Source: Kwoniella bestiolae CBS 10118
Taxonomy: Eukaryota; Basidiomycota; Tremellomycetes; Tremellales; Cryptococcaceae
Direction of reading: 5' to 3'
Length of the DNA: 64,000 bases
NCBI RefSeq assembly: GCF_000512585.2
Contig: NC_089246.1
Span: 868,001-932,000 of the forward strand
Position 1 is the stretch's first letter. Every line of letters begins with the position of its first letter. This document shows, piece by piece, positions 1 through 12,863 of this stretch. The notes below the pieces were generated by a model that saw only the letters and a list, made by a program, of their open reading frames with translations, was not told the origin of the DNA and searched no databases. The translations under genes were made by a program, and so were the position numbers.

Positions 1-3000
1 TTGCGAGGGGCTCATACATGATTATCCCATTAGGGTGTGGGATGAATTGCCAACTGCGGCGGTCGTTGTGCCTATAGCGAATGAGTCGGACGATGGAGTG
101 CCCAGCGCGGTATTGATATTGGGACTGAATCTTAGAAGACCGTTTGATGAGGATTATGAATCATTCATCGTGAGTACATGTATCAGTCAGTCGAGATAAG
201 GATGGACTGCTAATTGGTGTTTTCTACAGCATCTGTGAGCTTGACTTCGTGGGAAAGTAATCTTTCTCTAGCTGACCCTTTTGGTACAGGTTGAGAGTTC
301 AATTAGCCTCCGGTATAGCGGCGGTGAGGTCGTATGAAGCTGAACTCCAAAGAGTTGAAGAACTGGCAGCTTTGGATAGAGCTAAGGTGAGTCATCACAA
401 TGCAGTAATGGCCGGAAACATTGCTGATGCTGGTCAATGCTATAGAGCTTATTATTCTCGAATGTCAGCCATGAGTTGAGGTAAGTTTGAGCATCCGCTT
501 GAGCTATGATAAGTTTCTTTCGTACCTATTGAACGATAATTCCACAGAACACCTCTTACATTGATTGCTGGACCTCTTGATGATTTGCTACAAGAGGCAC
601 CAGAGGGTCAAAAGAAGGAAACACTGGTTATGGCTCGTCGGAATGTGTGAGTGGTCATGTGCCTTCTCTCATGAGAACATCATACATCAAAGACTGATTA
701 TAATATGACATGTATCAGTCGTCGATTGACCCGACTCGTTTCCACTTTGATGGATGTGAGCCGTCTGGAAGCCGGTCGATTGAAAGGTTCTTTCCAGCTT
801 GTGAACCTTGGTACGATGACTAGGGATCTTGCAGTTCTGTTCAAAGGCGCCATGTCCCAGGTAAGTGCGGCACCGTCCTTCCAGCAGGCATCGTGCTGAC
901 TATCATTCCTCCAGGCCAAGCTGAAATACGTTATTGACTGTGATCTGACGGCGAAGTCTGTCTACGTCGATACGGAACATTGGGTACGTATATTTCACTC
1001 TGGGTTGATCAAGAAGATTTGCTGATATCTGTCAATTAGGAAAAAATCGTTTACAACCTGATAGGTACGGTGCTGTCTTTAAGTGTACGTGTAGGTCTTA
1101 CTGATTCCGGATCAATAGGAAATGCCATGAAATATACTATGGAAGGTTTCGTGACCGTCAAGCTTCAGTATCAATCTGGCCAAGCAATTTTCGCGGTTCA
1201 GGATAGTGGTGTTGGTATACCCGGTACGTCCTGTCCGTCCCGTTCCCGCCAGTGCTGATGGCTGACCGAGTATGCTTAGCCTCTGATCTCAATCTCGTTG
1301 GGGAACGGTTCCACCGAGTCCAGTCTGTTAGTCGGTCGCATGAAGGAACTGGGATAGGTCTGGCTTTGATCAAAGTGAGTGAACAGTCGCGTATGCCGTG
1401 CTGATTTTGCTGTAGGAGTTGATCAAGTTGCATGGAGGAGTCATGGCTATTGAGAGCAAGACGGCGGTAGAGTCAGGTGATGGTACTCGTGAGTATTTTG
1501 TTGCTGCCATTTCTCAAATATCGTGCTGATCATACAATCTCAGATGGGTCGACATTCTCTGTTAGAATACCGTAAGTGAATCTGACATGGACACTGGGAT
1601 TGCTTAATGCTGAATGCCAAATTACAATAGCCTCGGAACAAGTCATCTTCCCCCGGATGCGATTGAAGATGAGCAGACCACACAGAACGCTCAAACGACG
1701 TATGGTCAAGGCATAATAGACGAAGCGATGCAGTGGACCCGTGATCGACGGAATAGCTCTGGCACCCCTTCCCTCGAATCACCAGAACTTGGAAGTGCGC
1801 TCGAAGAAATCTCCTCGCGAAGTTCGAAGTCTCTTGATCCTAGTACACTGTATTTCAAGAAGGAGGACGTGATTATGCTTGTGGATGATTCGTTTGATAC
1901 GCGAAAGTGAGCTATACTCCAATCGAGATTATTGTGGAGGTGGCTGACATACGAGGTTACGATAGATACATGTGCTCGATATTTGCTCCGCTGTGTACGA
2001 TAGTAGAAGCTAGGGACGGTCAGGAGGCATTGGAGATGTGCGGGAAGAAGATGCCGGATCTGATTATTTCGGATGTGATGATGCCCAATGTGGGTTCAGC
2101 TCCCAGTGTATGAGACTGAAGAAAGGCTGACTTTGCGATATCGTAGTTGGATGGCTTTGGGTTGCTAGAAGCGCTGAAAGCTTCGAAAGAACTTTCCATC
2201 ATCCCAGTGATAATGCTGTGAGTGGCTGTCCGACTGACTCGATGATGCGATGTTCTGACTCTGGATTTATTGTAGTACTGCTCGAGGAGGGGATGAAGCT
2301 AAGGTGGATGGCCTTCTGGCAGGGGCAGATGGTATGTTTCCTTCAACTAGTATTCTCGCGTAATGCTGACGTTCTAATTTTCATTGCCGTAGACTATCTT
2401 GCCAAACCTTTCAACTCTCGTGAATTGGTAGCTCGAGCTCACATGCAGTGGGTGTTACCCTTCTTATACCATGAGCAATATGCGCTAAATTGTTTTCTAG
2501 GTTACAATTGGGTAAGAGGCGAAAGTCGCTCGAAGAAGCTTTCGAACAGCGGACATCAGAACTGCGCGCTTTGACGGAGTGTGAGTAGATTTCCTACGCT
2601 GATCAGATTGCTTGAAGCTGAAATGCGATTTCCCATTCCCAGATTCTCCTGTAGGCATTTTCAGAACGACCGAAGATGGAACTGTCACTTTTGCGAACAA
2701 TACTTGGTAGGTGGACAATGAAATTACAGCGCAGAAATTAGACTGACCGATGTTATGACCAGGCACGAGATCTCTGGCTATCCTTTGGACGAACCAGTAG
2801 ATCGGTGGGAAGAGTTCATCGCCGAATCTCACCGGGCATCAATGCTCGAGTTTTGGGATCAGGTATTAACTGGTAAAGACGAAGACGTCTCTATATCGTT
2901 CGATTATCAATTTACGAATGGTAGATGGGGTGAGTGATCTGTTCTGTCCCGAAGTGAATGTATGTTCACGCTCATCGGTACCGTTTGCTCACCTCTTTGT

Positions 3001-5873
3001 CTGTCGATAGCCCAACTGTGAGTGATCGAAGGGTGGGCATTGTCATCTTCAGAATTCAAACTGACTTCATGGAATCTTTGAAATGTAGAAAGGCAATCCG
3101 GCTGGATAGGGTGGGAGATCTCGTCGGCGGTGCGAGAATGAAAGTACGTTTTCGTGTCTTATCTGTCACAAAGCCAAGGGCCCGAACAAAGTATAGCTGA
3201 CGGTATCTTCATTTGTCACTCGTAGGGAATTTACGGATGTGTTGTGAGTGCATTTTGTGAGAATGACTGATGGAGCCCCATGCTGACTCTGACCTTCTAG
3301 CACGAGATCACCGAACGTAAATTGAATGAAGAGTCCCAGAAACTGCGGATAATCGAAGCTGAACAGAGAAGGAAAGAGGCCGAAGAAGCCAAACGCCAAC
3401 AAGAGCTTCTGATCGATATTACCTCGTGAGTATATCAACCGTCCATCAGACAAATCTGCTTGCTGACTATATGTTCATGTAGACATGAGATTCGGAACCC
3501 CATAAGCAGTGTGATGCAGATAAGTATCTCTGTGCTCTTCCTCTTCAAACAACGCACCTCGACTAACTTTCTTTGCTATTGTACTGTTCGTCCTTGGTGA
3601 AGACCAACTTGCTGTCACTACAAGAGCAGCTCCAGGCTGCACGTGAGACACAAGCGTGTTTTGTGCCTACTTCACAGCTGCTCAACAATATCGAAGAAGA
3701 CTTGGAAGCTTTGGAGAGTATCTATCAGTGTGGGCTGGCTCAGGAGAGGATATCGAATGATGTCTTGTCTTTGGGGAAGATACAACTTGGTAAGCACTTC
3801 GATACATCGCTTGTACTACCCCGTGCTGATTTTTGCTGGTTTTGATATCAGATAAACTCCGTAAGCTACCTAGCGGCTCGCGAATAGCGCCTGCACCAAG
3901 GCCTAGCTGATGATTGGGTCAAACTTGAATAGAAATGTTCGATGTCGAAGTTGACATGACTCGCGAAACGCAGAAAACAATGTCGATATTCCAGAATGAA
4001 GCTAGGATGAAGAGGATTAATTTGTCTTTGGAACTTGGTGAAGGCTTCAAAACATTGGGTTTGAAGACTGTTAAGACTGATCCGGTTAGGTTGAATCAGA
4101 TGTAAGTCGCATTAAACCAACGCAGGATCATTGTACATACCACTGAGTTGTGCTGATGGGCCATCTTGAATTGCCAAATAGTGTGACCAACCTTTTATCC
4201 AACGCTATCAGATTCACAGCTATGAGTCGTAAGTGACCTCTTTATTTCTCGTCTCGAAGTCTGCACAATGGCTGATAGTGATTTGTAATCTCAAGATGTA
4301 AGACGAATCACACTCAAATTCGATGTTAGCCCGGATCCACCATCCGACGATGCTTGTGTGATACCTCGTAAACCTGTATCATCCAAGCGGTTAACGGATG
4401 ATCAGCCTATCTATCTTTATTTTGCGGGTGAGTAATTGTCAGATCATACTTTGAGGATATGTTGGCTGATCGGCTCTAACTGTCTTGCAGTAACGGATAC
4501 TGGACCTGGAATGACCGAGGCTGAGCTGGAGATGCTGTTCCAGAGGTTTTCTCAGGTATCTTGTGAGTTTACCCTGTGCCTTTCATTCATTCGGGCGAGG
4601 TGCGAATGCTAAATCTATGGTGGGGTAGTGAAAACGCACACTATCTTTGGAGGATCAGGCTTGGGATTATTCGTCTGTCGACGTAAGTCCCGTACACCTC
4701 GTTGGCTGAGTCCACCGTCGCTGATACCTAGACCCTTCCCGGACCTATAGAAATCACTCATCTGAGTAAGTATCCCTCCGTTTCTTCCATGTATCGCTCA
4801 TAAGCTCGTACTGATCATTGACATGAACAATTACCAGTGGGAGGTAAAATCGACGTGACCAGCCAAAAAGGCAAAGGCAGCACCTTCCGATTCTTCATCA
4901 AGGCCACAACATGTCAGGTCACCCCGAATGAGCTTGACAGTAATAAGGAATCCAAGGAGTTGGGCAAGAAGTCATCTCTGATCAGATCGAAGAAGAAGGA
5001 TGTGTTCCAATATCAATTTGACGGGAAGAAACCCCATGTGTTGATTGTGGAGGATAATCTGATTAATCAGACTGTCTTGGCTAGGCAGCTGAGGCATTGT
5101 AATATTACTTGTGATGGTGAGTTTTGTCCTTCTTCTGCGCTCATTCCCTCCCATAGGCATCCTCTTAAATTGACAAATTTGTGCGCTACTCGATGTGCTG
5201 TGTTGACTCTTTGGTGGGCTGGATAGTCGCAAGTAATGGTCTGGAAGCTCTCGAAAAGATACGAGTGGTATCTGCTATCGATGCGGCCAATTGTCAGCCT
5301 TTCGATTGTGTGTTGATGGATTTGGAGATGCCTGGTATGTCCTTTTCCTTCCTCATTTACTCGATAATTATGGATGGCTGACCACAGAGGGAGATGGGCG
5401 TAGTCATGGATGGTTTGACGGCATTGCAACATATCAGAGAAGAAGAGGCGGAGGGGAAGTTGAAGAAGAACTTGGTCATTGCGCTTAGTGAGCACATTGC
5501 TTTCTCGCATGTGATTGGGACGGATCGCTGACGGTGCGGTGTTAGCTGGGAATGCTAGACAAGGTCAGATAGACGAGGCGAAAGCTAGAGGGATGGATGA
5601 GGGTGAGTGGACTCCAAACCGTTATTGAGGAACCATGAGATGTCTAGAAGCTGACGATGCTTGTCTGTCTGTCTTGTGATCAGTCGTCATCAAACCTTAT
5701 AGATTGGTAAGTTTGACTTAACTTGCAGATGAGGAGCTGCTCCATAACAGTTGACAATGTTCACTCCTGTTCTTGTGTTGTAGGACGACCTACTTCAAAA
5801 AGTAGAAGAAATGATGAAGATACGTATTCAAGATGCGACATCCACCCCTACATCTCCCCTTTTGAATAACTAA
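1..5873 (+). CDS. TCO2: Dual hybrid sensor histidine kinase (two kinase modules, two receivers), 5'-truncated by window
   Basis: This is a phosphorelay sensor whose N-terminus lies outside the window. Spliced in order, about 20 exons give: a GAF-like segment (1-170); histidine kinase 1, with H-box FSNVSHELRTPLTLI (about 455-565), N-box NLIGNAMKYT (1050-1140), G1 VQDSGVGIP and G2 EGTGIGLALIK; receiver 1, with LVDD, phospho-acceptor Asp in ISDVMMPN, Thr in MLTARGG and Lys in YLAKPF (1860-2430); a PAS-like domain, GIFRTTEDGTVTFANN then HEISGYPLDE (2640-2930); histidine kinase 2, with H-box DITSHEIRNPISSVM (3413-3520), N-box TNLLSNAIRFT, G1 VTDTGPGMTEAE and G2 FGGSGLGLFVCR (3300-4890); and receiver 2, with VEDN, LMDLEMP, ALTGNARQ and KPYR (5030-5720). 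All phospho-acceptor and ATP-site residues appear present. It ends at TAA 5871-5873. In this family signals pass through an Hpt protein (Ypd1) to Ssk1/Skn7, feeding the Hog1 pathway. The double HK/receiver layout matches Cryptococcus Tco2 as I recall it. Family assignment is firm; the symbol is inferred. Confidence 0.85.
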
Positions 5874-6253
5874 TAACTCATACCCCTTGCGGACAATACG
5901 GATAGATCTATTAGAAATTTGGAAATTGTATTGTTATATCGGTCGACCTGTATTTGTATCTACTATACCTTACTTCATTGTAGCTTTACTCATAACTCAT
6001 AACTCATTGGAAGACATAGGATATGTATCTCTTGACACTGCGGCTCATTCGTCGTCGAAGTTAGAAGTTTCTTGATGCGAGACGTCACTCGCATTAGTCG
6101 TTTAACATACCCATTTTTAGGCATTTAATAGTTATCTTTACGATATCCTATTACATTATTCTATATTAATCAGAACCTTGTGTGTTTAGTTCTGAACATG
6201 GTCCGTAGTACACTGTATAAGCTCGATGGTAAGAGTGAGGCATAGCAGTTGCA
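5874..6253. other. Convergent intergenic region
   Basis: About 380 bp between the stop of the histidine kinase and the stop of SLD5 on the other strand. It is AT-rich and should hold the two 3' UTRs. I see no RNA gene, repeat or convincing ORF. Confidence 0.6.
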
Positions 6254-7797
6254 TTATAATACCTCTGCCCAACCGAGATTTATCCACCGATCAACCAATC
6301 TATATTTCACCAAGTGCGTCGTACCTCTTGCCAAAGCTGCTCTTTCTCCTCTATTGACCACGACCAAGACCAAAGAAGGTATCAGTCAAGTGAATTCTAA
6401 AGACGGTCAACGATGTGCTCGACTCACCCTTCTAACGTTATTTCACCGCAATCTTTCCTGCAGTATATCAACACTGGTGTATTCCGATTCGGTTTGGATA
6501 CTACCATCGTCATAGACGTCAGCCTCGTTTCATTCTGGTTCTGGGGTTTTCTGCGGAGTCTCACTCACCCATTGATAAGCCATCTCCATACGTATCGTCC
6601 ATCTTTCTTAACCACTCGGGTAGACTGTCTAGTGCGGAATGCTGAAAATGCGTATGTAGGAGATCGGTATAGCTAATCCACAAGGAGGAAGAGCGAGTCA
6701 GATGAGTGCCAATAAGATACAACCGTATCTTCTATCTTCGGCCTCGGGGCAGGAAGGGCAAGGGAAGGGAAATATGGGACAGGGGACATGAGACATACCG
6801 CCTAGCATGGGAGAGTTCCGCTCCTGAGAGGAGATGATGCATTTCCGGTGTTAATGTAATATGATGAGCAAATCTCTCGATCTATTTGTTGTTGAAAACA
6901 ATCAAGAGCAGTATCAGTATCAAGATCAGTATGTCAATGTCATCCTTCATTTTCGCTTGTGATACCCCGTGATAAGGTGTATCTCCACGAAAACGGGACG
7001 ATTGATATAATGGAATGTAATGAGACCCACCTTGTGCAGCCTTGTTCTGACGTACGACCTCACCAGATACTTCACCCTCTCCATCTCGGTCTGCACTAAC
7101 ATGAGTTTGAAGTGCTCTTCCTCGGATGTCTGCGGGTCGGACCGTAGGGTGTTGACCATTTTTTGCTAACACCGGGGAATCATCAGTATATGTTCATCAT
7201 TGAACGGAACAGCCGAGCAAGGACCAAGGAGTTGGATGATCTCAAGAGGGAAGGGAAGAATGAGAGGATCGATTATGTTTCCCATTCGATCCCCCCTTGG
7301 GTCCTCACACCTACAAAGAGTCGCATCATGTCGAGTCAAAGAGAAGGCCAACCCACCTGCTGCTCAAGCTTATCAAAAACCCCATCAATCAATTCCCCCT
7401 TCCACCCCCCCAAATCAGGTATCCCCCGTTCCCTCATCAACGCCCTACCCAACTTTTTCACATCGTTCATATCCTCCTCATCTTCTTCCTCCTCCTCATT
7501 CCCAAATACAGATCCCATTCCATGATCATCATCATCATCGTCGTCTAGGTTACTGCTCGCTCCTATTCTCCCTGAGGTACTTCCCTCATCAAATATCGAG
7601 GCGCTCGCTCGGGATCGGTCGTTCTCGTTCTCTGAATATTGGTGGGCCGGTGGAGGGGAGACGGTAGATCTCAACCTGTCGAGGAAGGAGGATGAACCTG
7701 ATACGCTTCCTTCTCGGGATGAGGAGGGGCGGACACCGTAGTTAGGTCGATTGGGAGGGGAGAGGGGATCGTTCTCGTCGTCGTCGAAGAATGACAT
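6254..7797 (-). CDS. SLD5: GINS complex subunit SLD5
   Basis: A subunit of the GINS tetramer, which joins Cdc45 and MCM2-7 to form the CMG replicative helicase in the nucleus. Six exons: exon 1 is 7797-7357, exon 2 is 7165-7031, and four short exons run down to TAA at 6254-6256. The diagnostic stretch is TEMERVKYLVRSYVRTRLHK followed after an intron by IERFAHHI, matching the helical A-domain of GINS4/Sld5. The small C-terminal beta domain ends LVKYRLVDRWINLGWAEVL. The N-terminus is longer than in animal SLD5: about 120 residues, Ser/Pro-rich, with a run of seven Asp (DDDDDDDHGMG) and an EEEEEDEED stretch before the conserved LGRALMRERGIPDL helix. The start is the ATG at 7797, followed by MSFFDDDEND; no better ATG was seen upstream. 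Confidence 0.85.
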
Positions 7798-8272
7798 CTT
7801 TGTGGGCGGTCGAATGGATTATTGGAGGGAGTAAAGGGGATCTTATGAGTCGTATGTTCTTCTGTGATTGTGATGGATGTGTTTTTTTCTTAGCCTGAGA
7901 ACATGGACGACTTTGAGGTTTGCACTCAGTAGATGATTATGGGTTTTGATAAGGAGCTGGTTCTGCCAGATGGAAGTGAAGGAAGGATGACTGCTCAACT
8001 TGACTTTTGATTGAGGACGCGTTTTGACGCGTTTTGGTGGATTGGCGATAAAACGAGTAATGTTCATTCCATACTCATATAGCATAGCATAGCATCGCAT
8101 AGTGAGATAGATCGTACGTCCTGGGACAGTAAAACCCCGATGCAAGCAAGCAATCAATCGTACTCTGTCCTAGAGCCAACCCGAAAGATCCATACATAGA
8201 GAGATATCGCAGTATGCATATATATCGAAACCTGTACAAACCCCAAAATATGACCCCGGTACCGCACTCCGC
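7798..8272. promoter_or_regulatory. SLD5 promoter / SPC34 3' flank
   Basis: About 475 bp between the SLD5 start and the SPC34 stop, both minus strand. It contains a short imperfect pentamer repeat of the form AGCAT around 8080-8103 (tagcatagcatagcatcgcat) but no ORF or RNA gene I can support. It should hold the SLD5 promoter and the SPC34 terminator. Confidence 0.5.
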
Positions 8273-10604
8273 TCAATCCGCAAATTTGACCTTCACCATC
8301 CCACCCCTCCTATCAATCCTGACCACCCTCTTACCCACAGCAGCGTAAATGATCTTCGTAGAGTTCGACGAGGCAGTATCAAAGTTCCTCGCCTTGGCTA
8401 TAGAGGAGAGATGATCTTTCAGGTCGTTCATATCTACTCCGTCGGGTGATCGGAGGATGGCCAAGAAGAGGTGCGAGAATAGGATGCTTTCGGATGTTAT
8501 TGGTTTGATTGTTGAAGGTGGGGCGGAAAGGGAAGAGATGGATGAAGAGGAGGGGGAAGGCGGGGAAGGGAGGGGAGAGTTGGATAGGTGGAGGAGGTGT
8601 TGGCTGGATGACATGAACATTAGTATATATCCTCTTTCCGTCCAAGCTGCGATGTTATAAAGTAGTCGAATACTTACACTGAAGACTGCACGTCCTCATC
8701 TACTGTCTCTCCGTCTCTCACTCCCTGACGCATTATATCGCCCAACGTGCCCCATACTTTGGCCTATTAACGTACCGAACCAGTCGAGATACATCAGCTC
8801 TGCCTCTTCTCTTATGAAATATGTGCCAAGTTGGTCAAACTCACAATACCAGCTTTAACACCCTCATCATCCACATTCACACCTCCATTATCGTCTTTCC
8901 CTCCTACACTCGAAGCCTTAGGAGTCGCCTCGACTTCCACGTCCTCTTGTGAATACCTTTCTGTAGGCTTAGTGGGAGTTTCCACAGGTGGTGCCAATGT
9001 GGGAGGAGACACAGCTCTCGGTATCCTAATCGTTTCATCCTCTTGTTCCCTCACCTCCAATTCCCGCTGATGTGCAGGAGGTGCAGGTGTCGATTCCACC
9101 CGCTGTTCCTCCGATATCATCTTACTATAAGGCGTAGCAAATGGTCCACTTGTCCCACTTGTACTTGCACTCAAAGATGTCGTCCCACTCCCACTGCCCA
9201 CTCTATTCTTGCCTATCATACTGGGTCTACCAAATATACTTCTTCTCCCCCCTCCCTCGCCCTCGCCCTGTGATTCCCCCAATCCACTGGGTCCGAGAGG
9301 TTGTCTAGGTGTCATCAACTTCAGGGGAGAGAACCGATCGACTCGACGAGGTGTCGTTCCATTAACGACCAGGCTATTGGTCACGTGGGGCATCTCCCTA
9401 GCGGGAGTCTGGGCGGGGATGGGCTCGCCATACCTAAATGTTTGGGGCGTCTTGGCGGGAGTTTGCACAGTATTCGTAGATGCAGATATCGGAGGAGAAG
9501 AGGGTAGTTGTCTTGTGGATGGTGGTGGAGGTGAGTCTGATGATGATGGCTGTTGAGCTTGGAAGGATTTACGTAGTGGGATGAGGGAGGCTTCGAGGGC
9601 TCGAAGGGAGGCTTCTTCGGCTTTGATAGCTTCCTCAGGGGTGAGTTTGGGCTTGTCGGGTGTGGAAGTGGAAGTGGAAGGTTCTGGGGGTGTAGGGAGT
9701 TTTGAGGTGGAAGGTGTGTGTAGAGGTTTACTGGCCTGTAGGATTAGAAAAGTCGTCAGCAATCGAGGAGTCATTACTAACTCGGTCGAGGAGCACTTCT
9801 TTGTGGTTTTTGCATTAGGTAACAGATGCAGTGGAAGGGAAGATGTCTCAAGCGGAACAAGTGGACTTACCTCCTCTATCAGCCTTTCCAGCTCTACCAA
9901 CCTCTCCTGAGACGAATGATGCGAATCGAGCAGATTCGCTATATGCGCTCTAGCTCGGGGCATCGGGCGGCTGGTAGTATAGTGAGACAATTGCATTAGT
10001 TATACGCAAGCTAAGATAGATATCTAGTCCATCTTCTGCTCTACCTGCGATTGAGTCGAAGCGCATATCTCATGATGAACGGAAATCCATCATACTATGC
10101 TATTCATTCTACACACGGTCCATCTAGATTTCCTCTTGCCCAACCAAACACATCTCCCCATCAAACGACAAAGGAAACAAGAGAAGAGAATGGAACTCAC
10201 TAATCATCCACCAACCTCAACGCCGTCCTCAAAACAACCTCAACCTCGTCCCTCTTATGTTCTCTCCCACTTCGCATCTCCTTAAGCGGCGTAACCAATA
10301 CATTCTCCCTCTTCTCAACCCTCTTATTCCCTCCGCTCCCTCCTCCCCCTCCTTCGCTACTCTCCCCAATAAATTTGAATAACCTCTTCTCACTCTCGTT
10401 CGAATCCCTTATCAAAGCCAATACATTCCCCCTCCCACCTCCTCTATGATATTGTGTCGAGGTGGAAGAGGCAGAAGAAGAAGAAGGGATGTTGAGGTAT
10501 GCTTGGGTGAATTTGCCTGCTGGTTTGGAGTTTAGGGTGGTCAGGTAGGCTAGTTCTGAGGTTCGGGTGGAGAGGGAGTCGAGGGTGTCTGATAGGGAAG
10601 GCAT
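8273..10604 (-). CDS. SPC34: DASH/Dam1 complex subunit SPC34
   Basis: An outer-kinetochore protein of the DASH ring that couples chromosomes to spindle microtubules. Five exons were reconstructed. The N-terminal domain reads MPSLSDTLDSL, then GKFTQAYLNI, then NVLALIRDSNESEKRLFKF, matching the Spc34 pattern of a 'F-x-x-A-x-L ... LIRD ... E-x-x-LF' block. A coiled-coil segment (RAHIANLLDSHHSSQERLVE; later EEASLRALEASLIPLRK) follows. Then comes a Ser/Thr/Pro-rich, probably disordered stretch of some 250 residues, and finally a compact basic C-terminus (ILFSHLFLAILRSPDGVDMN ... GGMVKVKFAD). Yeast Spc34 is about 295 aa; this is roughly twice that because of the insertion and tail. The start is the ATG at 10604; an in-frame upstream TTG is not used. 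Stop TGA is at 8273-8275. The family call rests on the N-terminal block. Confidence 0.75.
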
Positions 10605-10939
10605 CGCGATTGAGTTCGGCAATTTTTATGTGTACATGTAACATGTGATAGGCTATTCTTGGCTGCTGAGCGGGGTATAATGGGAGGTGCGTTGGAAACG
10701 ATGTATGGTGTGTGATGTTTTCTGGCCCGACCTGCAATGCGAGATTTGAGATTTGTTGACAACTTCGAGTAGATCTTACCCCTCACGCGTTCAGGCAGTC
10801 GCGTACCACAAATCAATGTTTATCATATATGAGGGGATCATTTACAATGGTAATGTTCAAAACATTTAACACTGCGCATATGCATAAAGATTCACTTTTC
10901 ACTACCTGACATTCCTTCAAATCATAACATCGAATGCAT
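10605..10939. other. SPC34 promoter / PGK1 3' UTR
   Basis: About 335 bp between the SPC34 start and the PGK1 stop, both minus strand. The PGK1 end is AT-rich and polyadenylation-like. Nothing else is recognised. Confidence 0.5.
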
Positions 10940-12863
10940 TCACTTCTTCTCAGAGAGCTCAGCAACACCGGGAAGGGTCTATATGTCACAAGCGAAATTA
11001 TCAGCATCACCTCCATCTCCATCTAGTCCCCGCACAACCTTAGAGAAGAAAATACCCATCACTCACCTTACCCTCGAGCAATTCGAGAGAAGCACCACCA
11101 CCAGTAGAGACGTGACTCAACTCCTTCTCTTTACCGGCATTAGCGACCAAAGTAGCGGTATCACCACCTCCTACAATAACGGTAGCACCGTTCTTGGCAG
11201 CTTTGATAGTAGCGTCGAGCAGGGCGTTGGACCCTTTAGCAAAGTTGGGGAACTCGAATACACCGGCGGGACCGTTCCATAAGATCGTCTTGGCCTCTGA
11301 GACGGTTTGGGCGAAGAATTCTTGGGATTTGGGTCCGGCATCGAGACCTTGCCAGTCGGAGGGGATACCGGATTCGTCGGTTGCCTCTCCGACCTGTACG
11401 CATTACTCATCAGCATATTGCTTTGACACCCCTGAATATGATTAAGGTGAATGATTTCTAGCGTGAAAAGGCAAAACCCACTTGAGCATCTTTGTCGAAC
11501 TTGTCGGCAGTAATGTAGTCAACGGGGAAGACAAGCTTGACGTTGTTCTTCTTGGCTTTGTCAACGAGAGCTTGAACCTTCTTGGAACCTTCCTCGTCGA
11601 AGAGGGATTTACCAATCTAAATAAAAAGTGAGTTAGCCATGCGCAAACGAATCTCCTTGGTCGAACTCACCTCAACGTTTTCAAGGGTCTTCTTGAAGGT
11701 GAAGGACATACCACCACAGATGATGAGGGTGTTAACCTGCACGCATTTACAGGTTAGCTATTATCCACCCGTAGACGGGAGTACATCTGAGCTCACTTGA
11801 TCAAGCATGTTCTCGATCAATTGGATCTTATCGGCAACCTTGGCACCACCGAGAATAGCCAAGAATGGTCGTTCAGGGTGTTCAAGGACCTTAGCAAAGT
11901 ATTCGAGTTCCTTCTTCATGAGGAAACCGGCGGCTCTTTGAGGGAGTTGTACACCGACCATGGAAGAGTGGGCTCGGTGGGCGGTACCGAAGCTGCGTTG
12001 AAGGTATTGCTCAGCTGTGTCACCATTGACCATCGACGGGGAGCCTATATTCAGCTGAGATAGGAGTCGATCACTCACGCATCGTTGATGTAAACGGTAC
12101 CAAGAGCAGTCAAATCCTCTCTGAACTTCTTGACGTTCTCGGGGTCGGCTGTATATTGCACGATGATCAGCTTTATCTTCAAACTCGGATCAAGAGGGAA
12201 TGGCAGTTTACCTTTGATCTTCTCGCCGTCCTTCTTACCTTTACCTTCCTCTTCGACGTGGAATCGCAAGTTCTCCAAAAGGAAAACTTGACCGTTATCA
12301 CCGGCCAAAACAGCTTCCTTGACCTTGTCTCCTACACATTCATCTAGGAACTTGACATCTCTAGACAAAAGTTCGGAGAGCTTGGCAGCGACGGGTTTGA
12401 GGGAGTATTTGGGGTTGGGGGAGCCATCGGGTCGTCCGAGATGGGACATCAAGATGACGGATTTGGCGCCTGCACGAAGCTCAACATGTTAGTACAAATC
12501 CCTTTGTGATGACCAGTGGTGAGAAAGGACCTGAACGAGGGAACGTACCTTGGTCAATGGCATATTTGATGGTAGGAAGAGCAGCTACGATACGCTATTA
12601 TTGACATTCGCTGGTCAGCTCAGGTCGTTGGAAGTTGTCAACAGTAGATGAACTGATTGGAACAAACGGGTACTCACAGCAGGGTTGGTAATGTTCAATT
12701 CCTTATCTTGACTGCACATATACCAGAAAAGCTGGAACATTAGCCTGAGTGAAATTGATTCAGAAGAAGTCACGACTCACGGGACGTTGAAGTCGACTCT
12801 AATGAGGACACGTTCACCTTTAAGGCTAACGTCGGTGATGCTGAGTTTGGAGGAGAGAGACAT
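10940..12863 (-). CDS. PGK1: Phosphoglycerate kinase
   Basis: A cytosolic glycolytic enzyme that transfers phosphate from 1,3-bisphosphoglycerate to ADP. About ten exons, reading MSLSSKLSITDVSLKGERVL followed by the substrate-binding RVDFNVP. Downstream are MSHLGRPDG, FLLENLRFHVEEEGKGKKDG (exon ends on both sides), AILGGAKVADKI, IICGGMSFTFKKT, ILWNGPAGVFEFPNFAKG, VIVGGGDTATL, HVSTGGGASLELLEGK and the tail LPGVAELSEKK. These are the canonical PGK signatures for sugar and nucleotide binding, and nothing is missing. Length is the usual about 417 aa from the ATG at 12863, which has A at -3. Stop is TGA 10940-10942. An in-frame ATG at 12959 would add 32 residues (see findings). Intron density is high for a highly expressed gene but normal for Tremellales. 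Confidence 0.95.

Noticed and set aside
5887..6075. 62-aa frame after the histidine kinase
   Set aside because: Lies in the kinase 3' UTR region, no similarity or splice partners.
7200..7667. Plus-strand open frames over the SLD5 first exon
   Set aside because: They are antisense to the Asp/Glu/Ser codons of SLD5, which has clear homology and splice sites.
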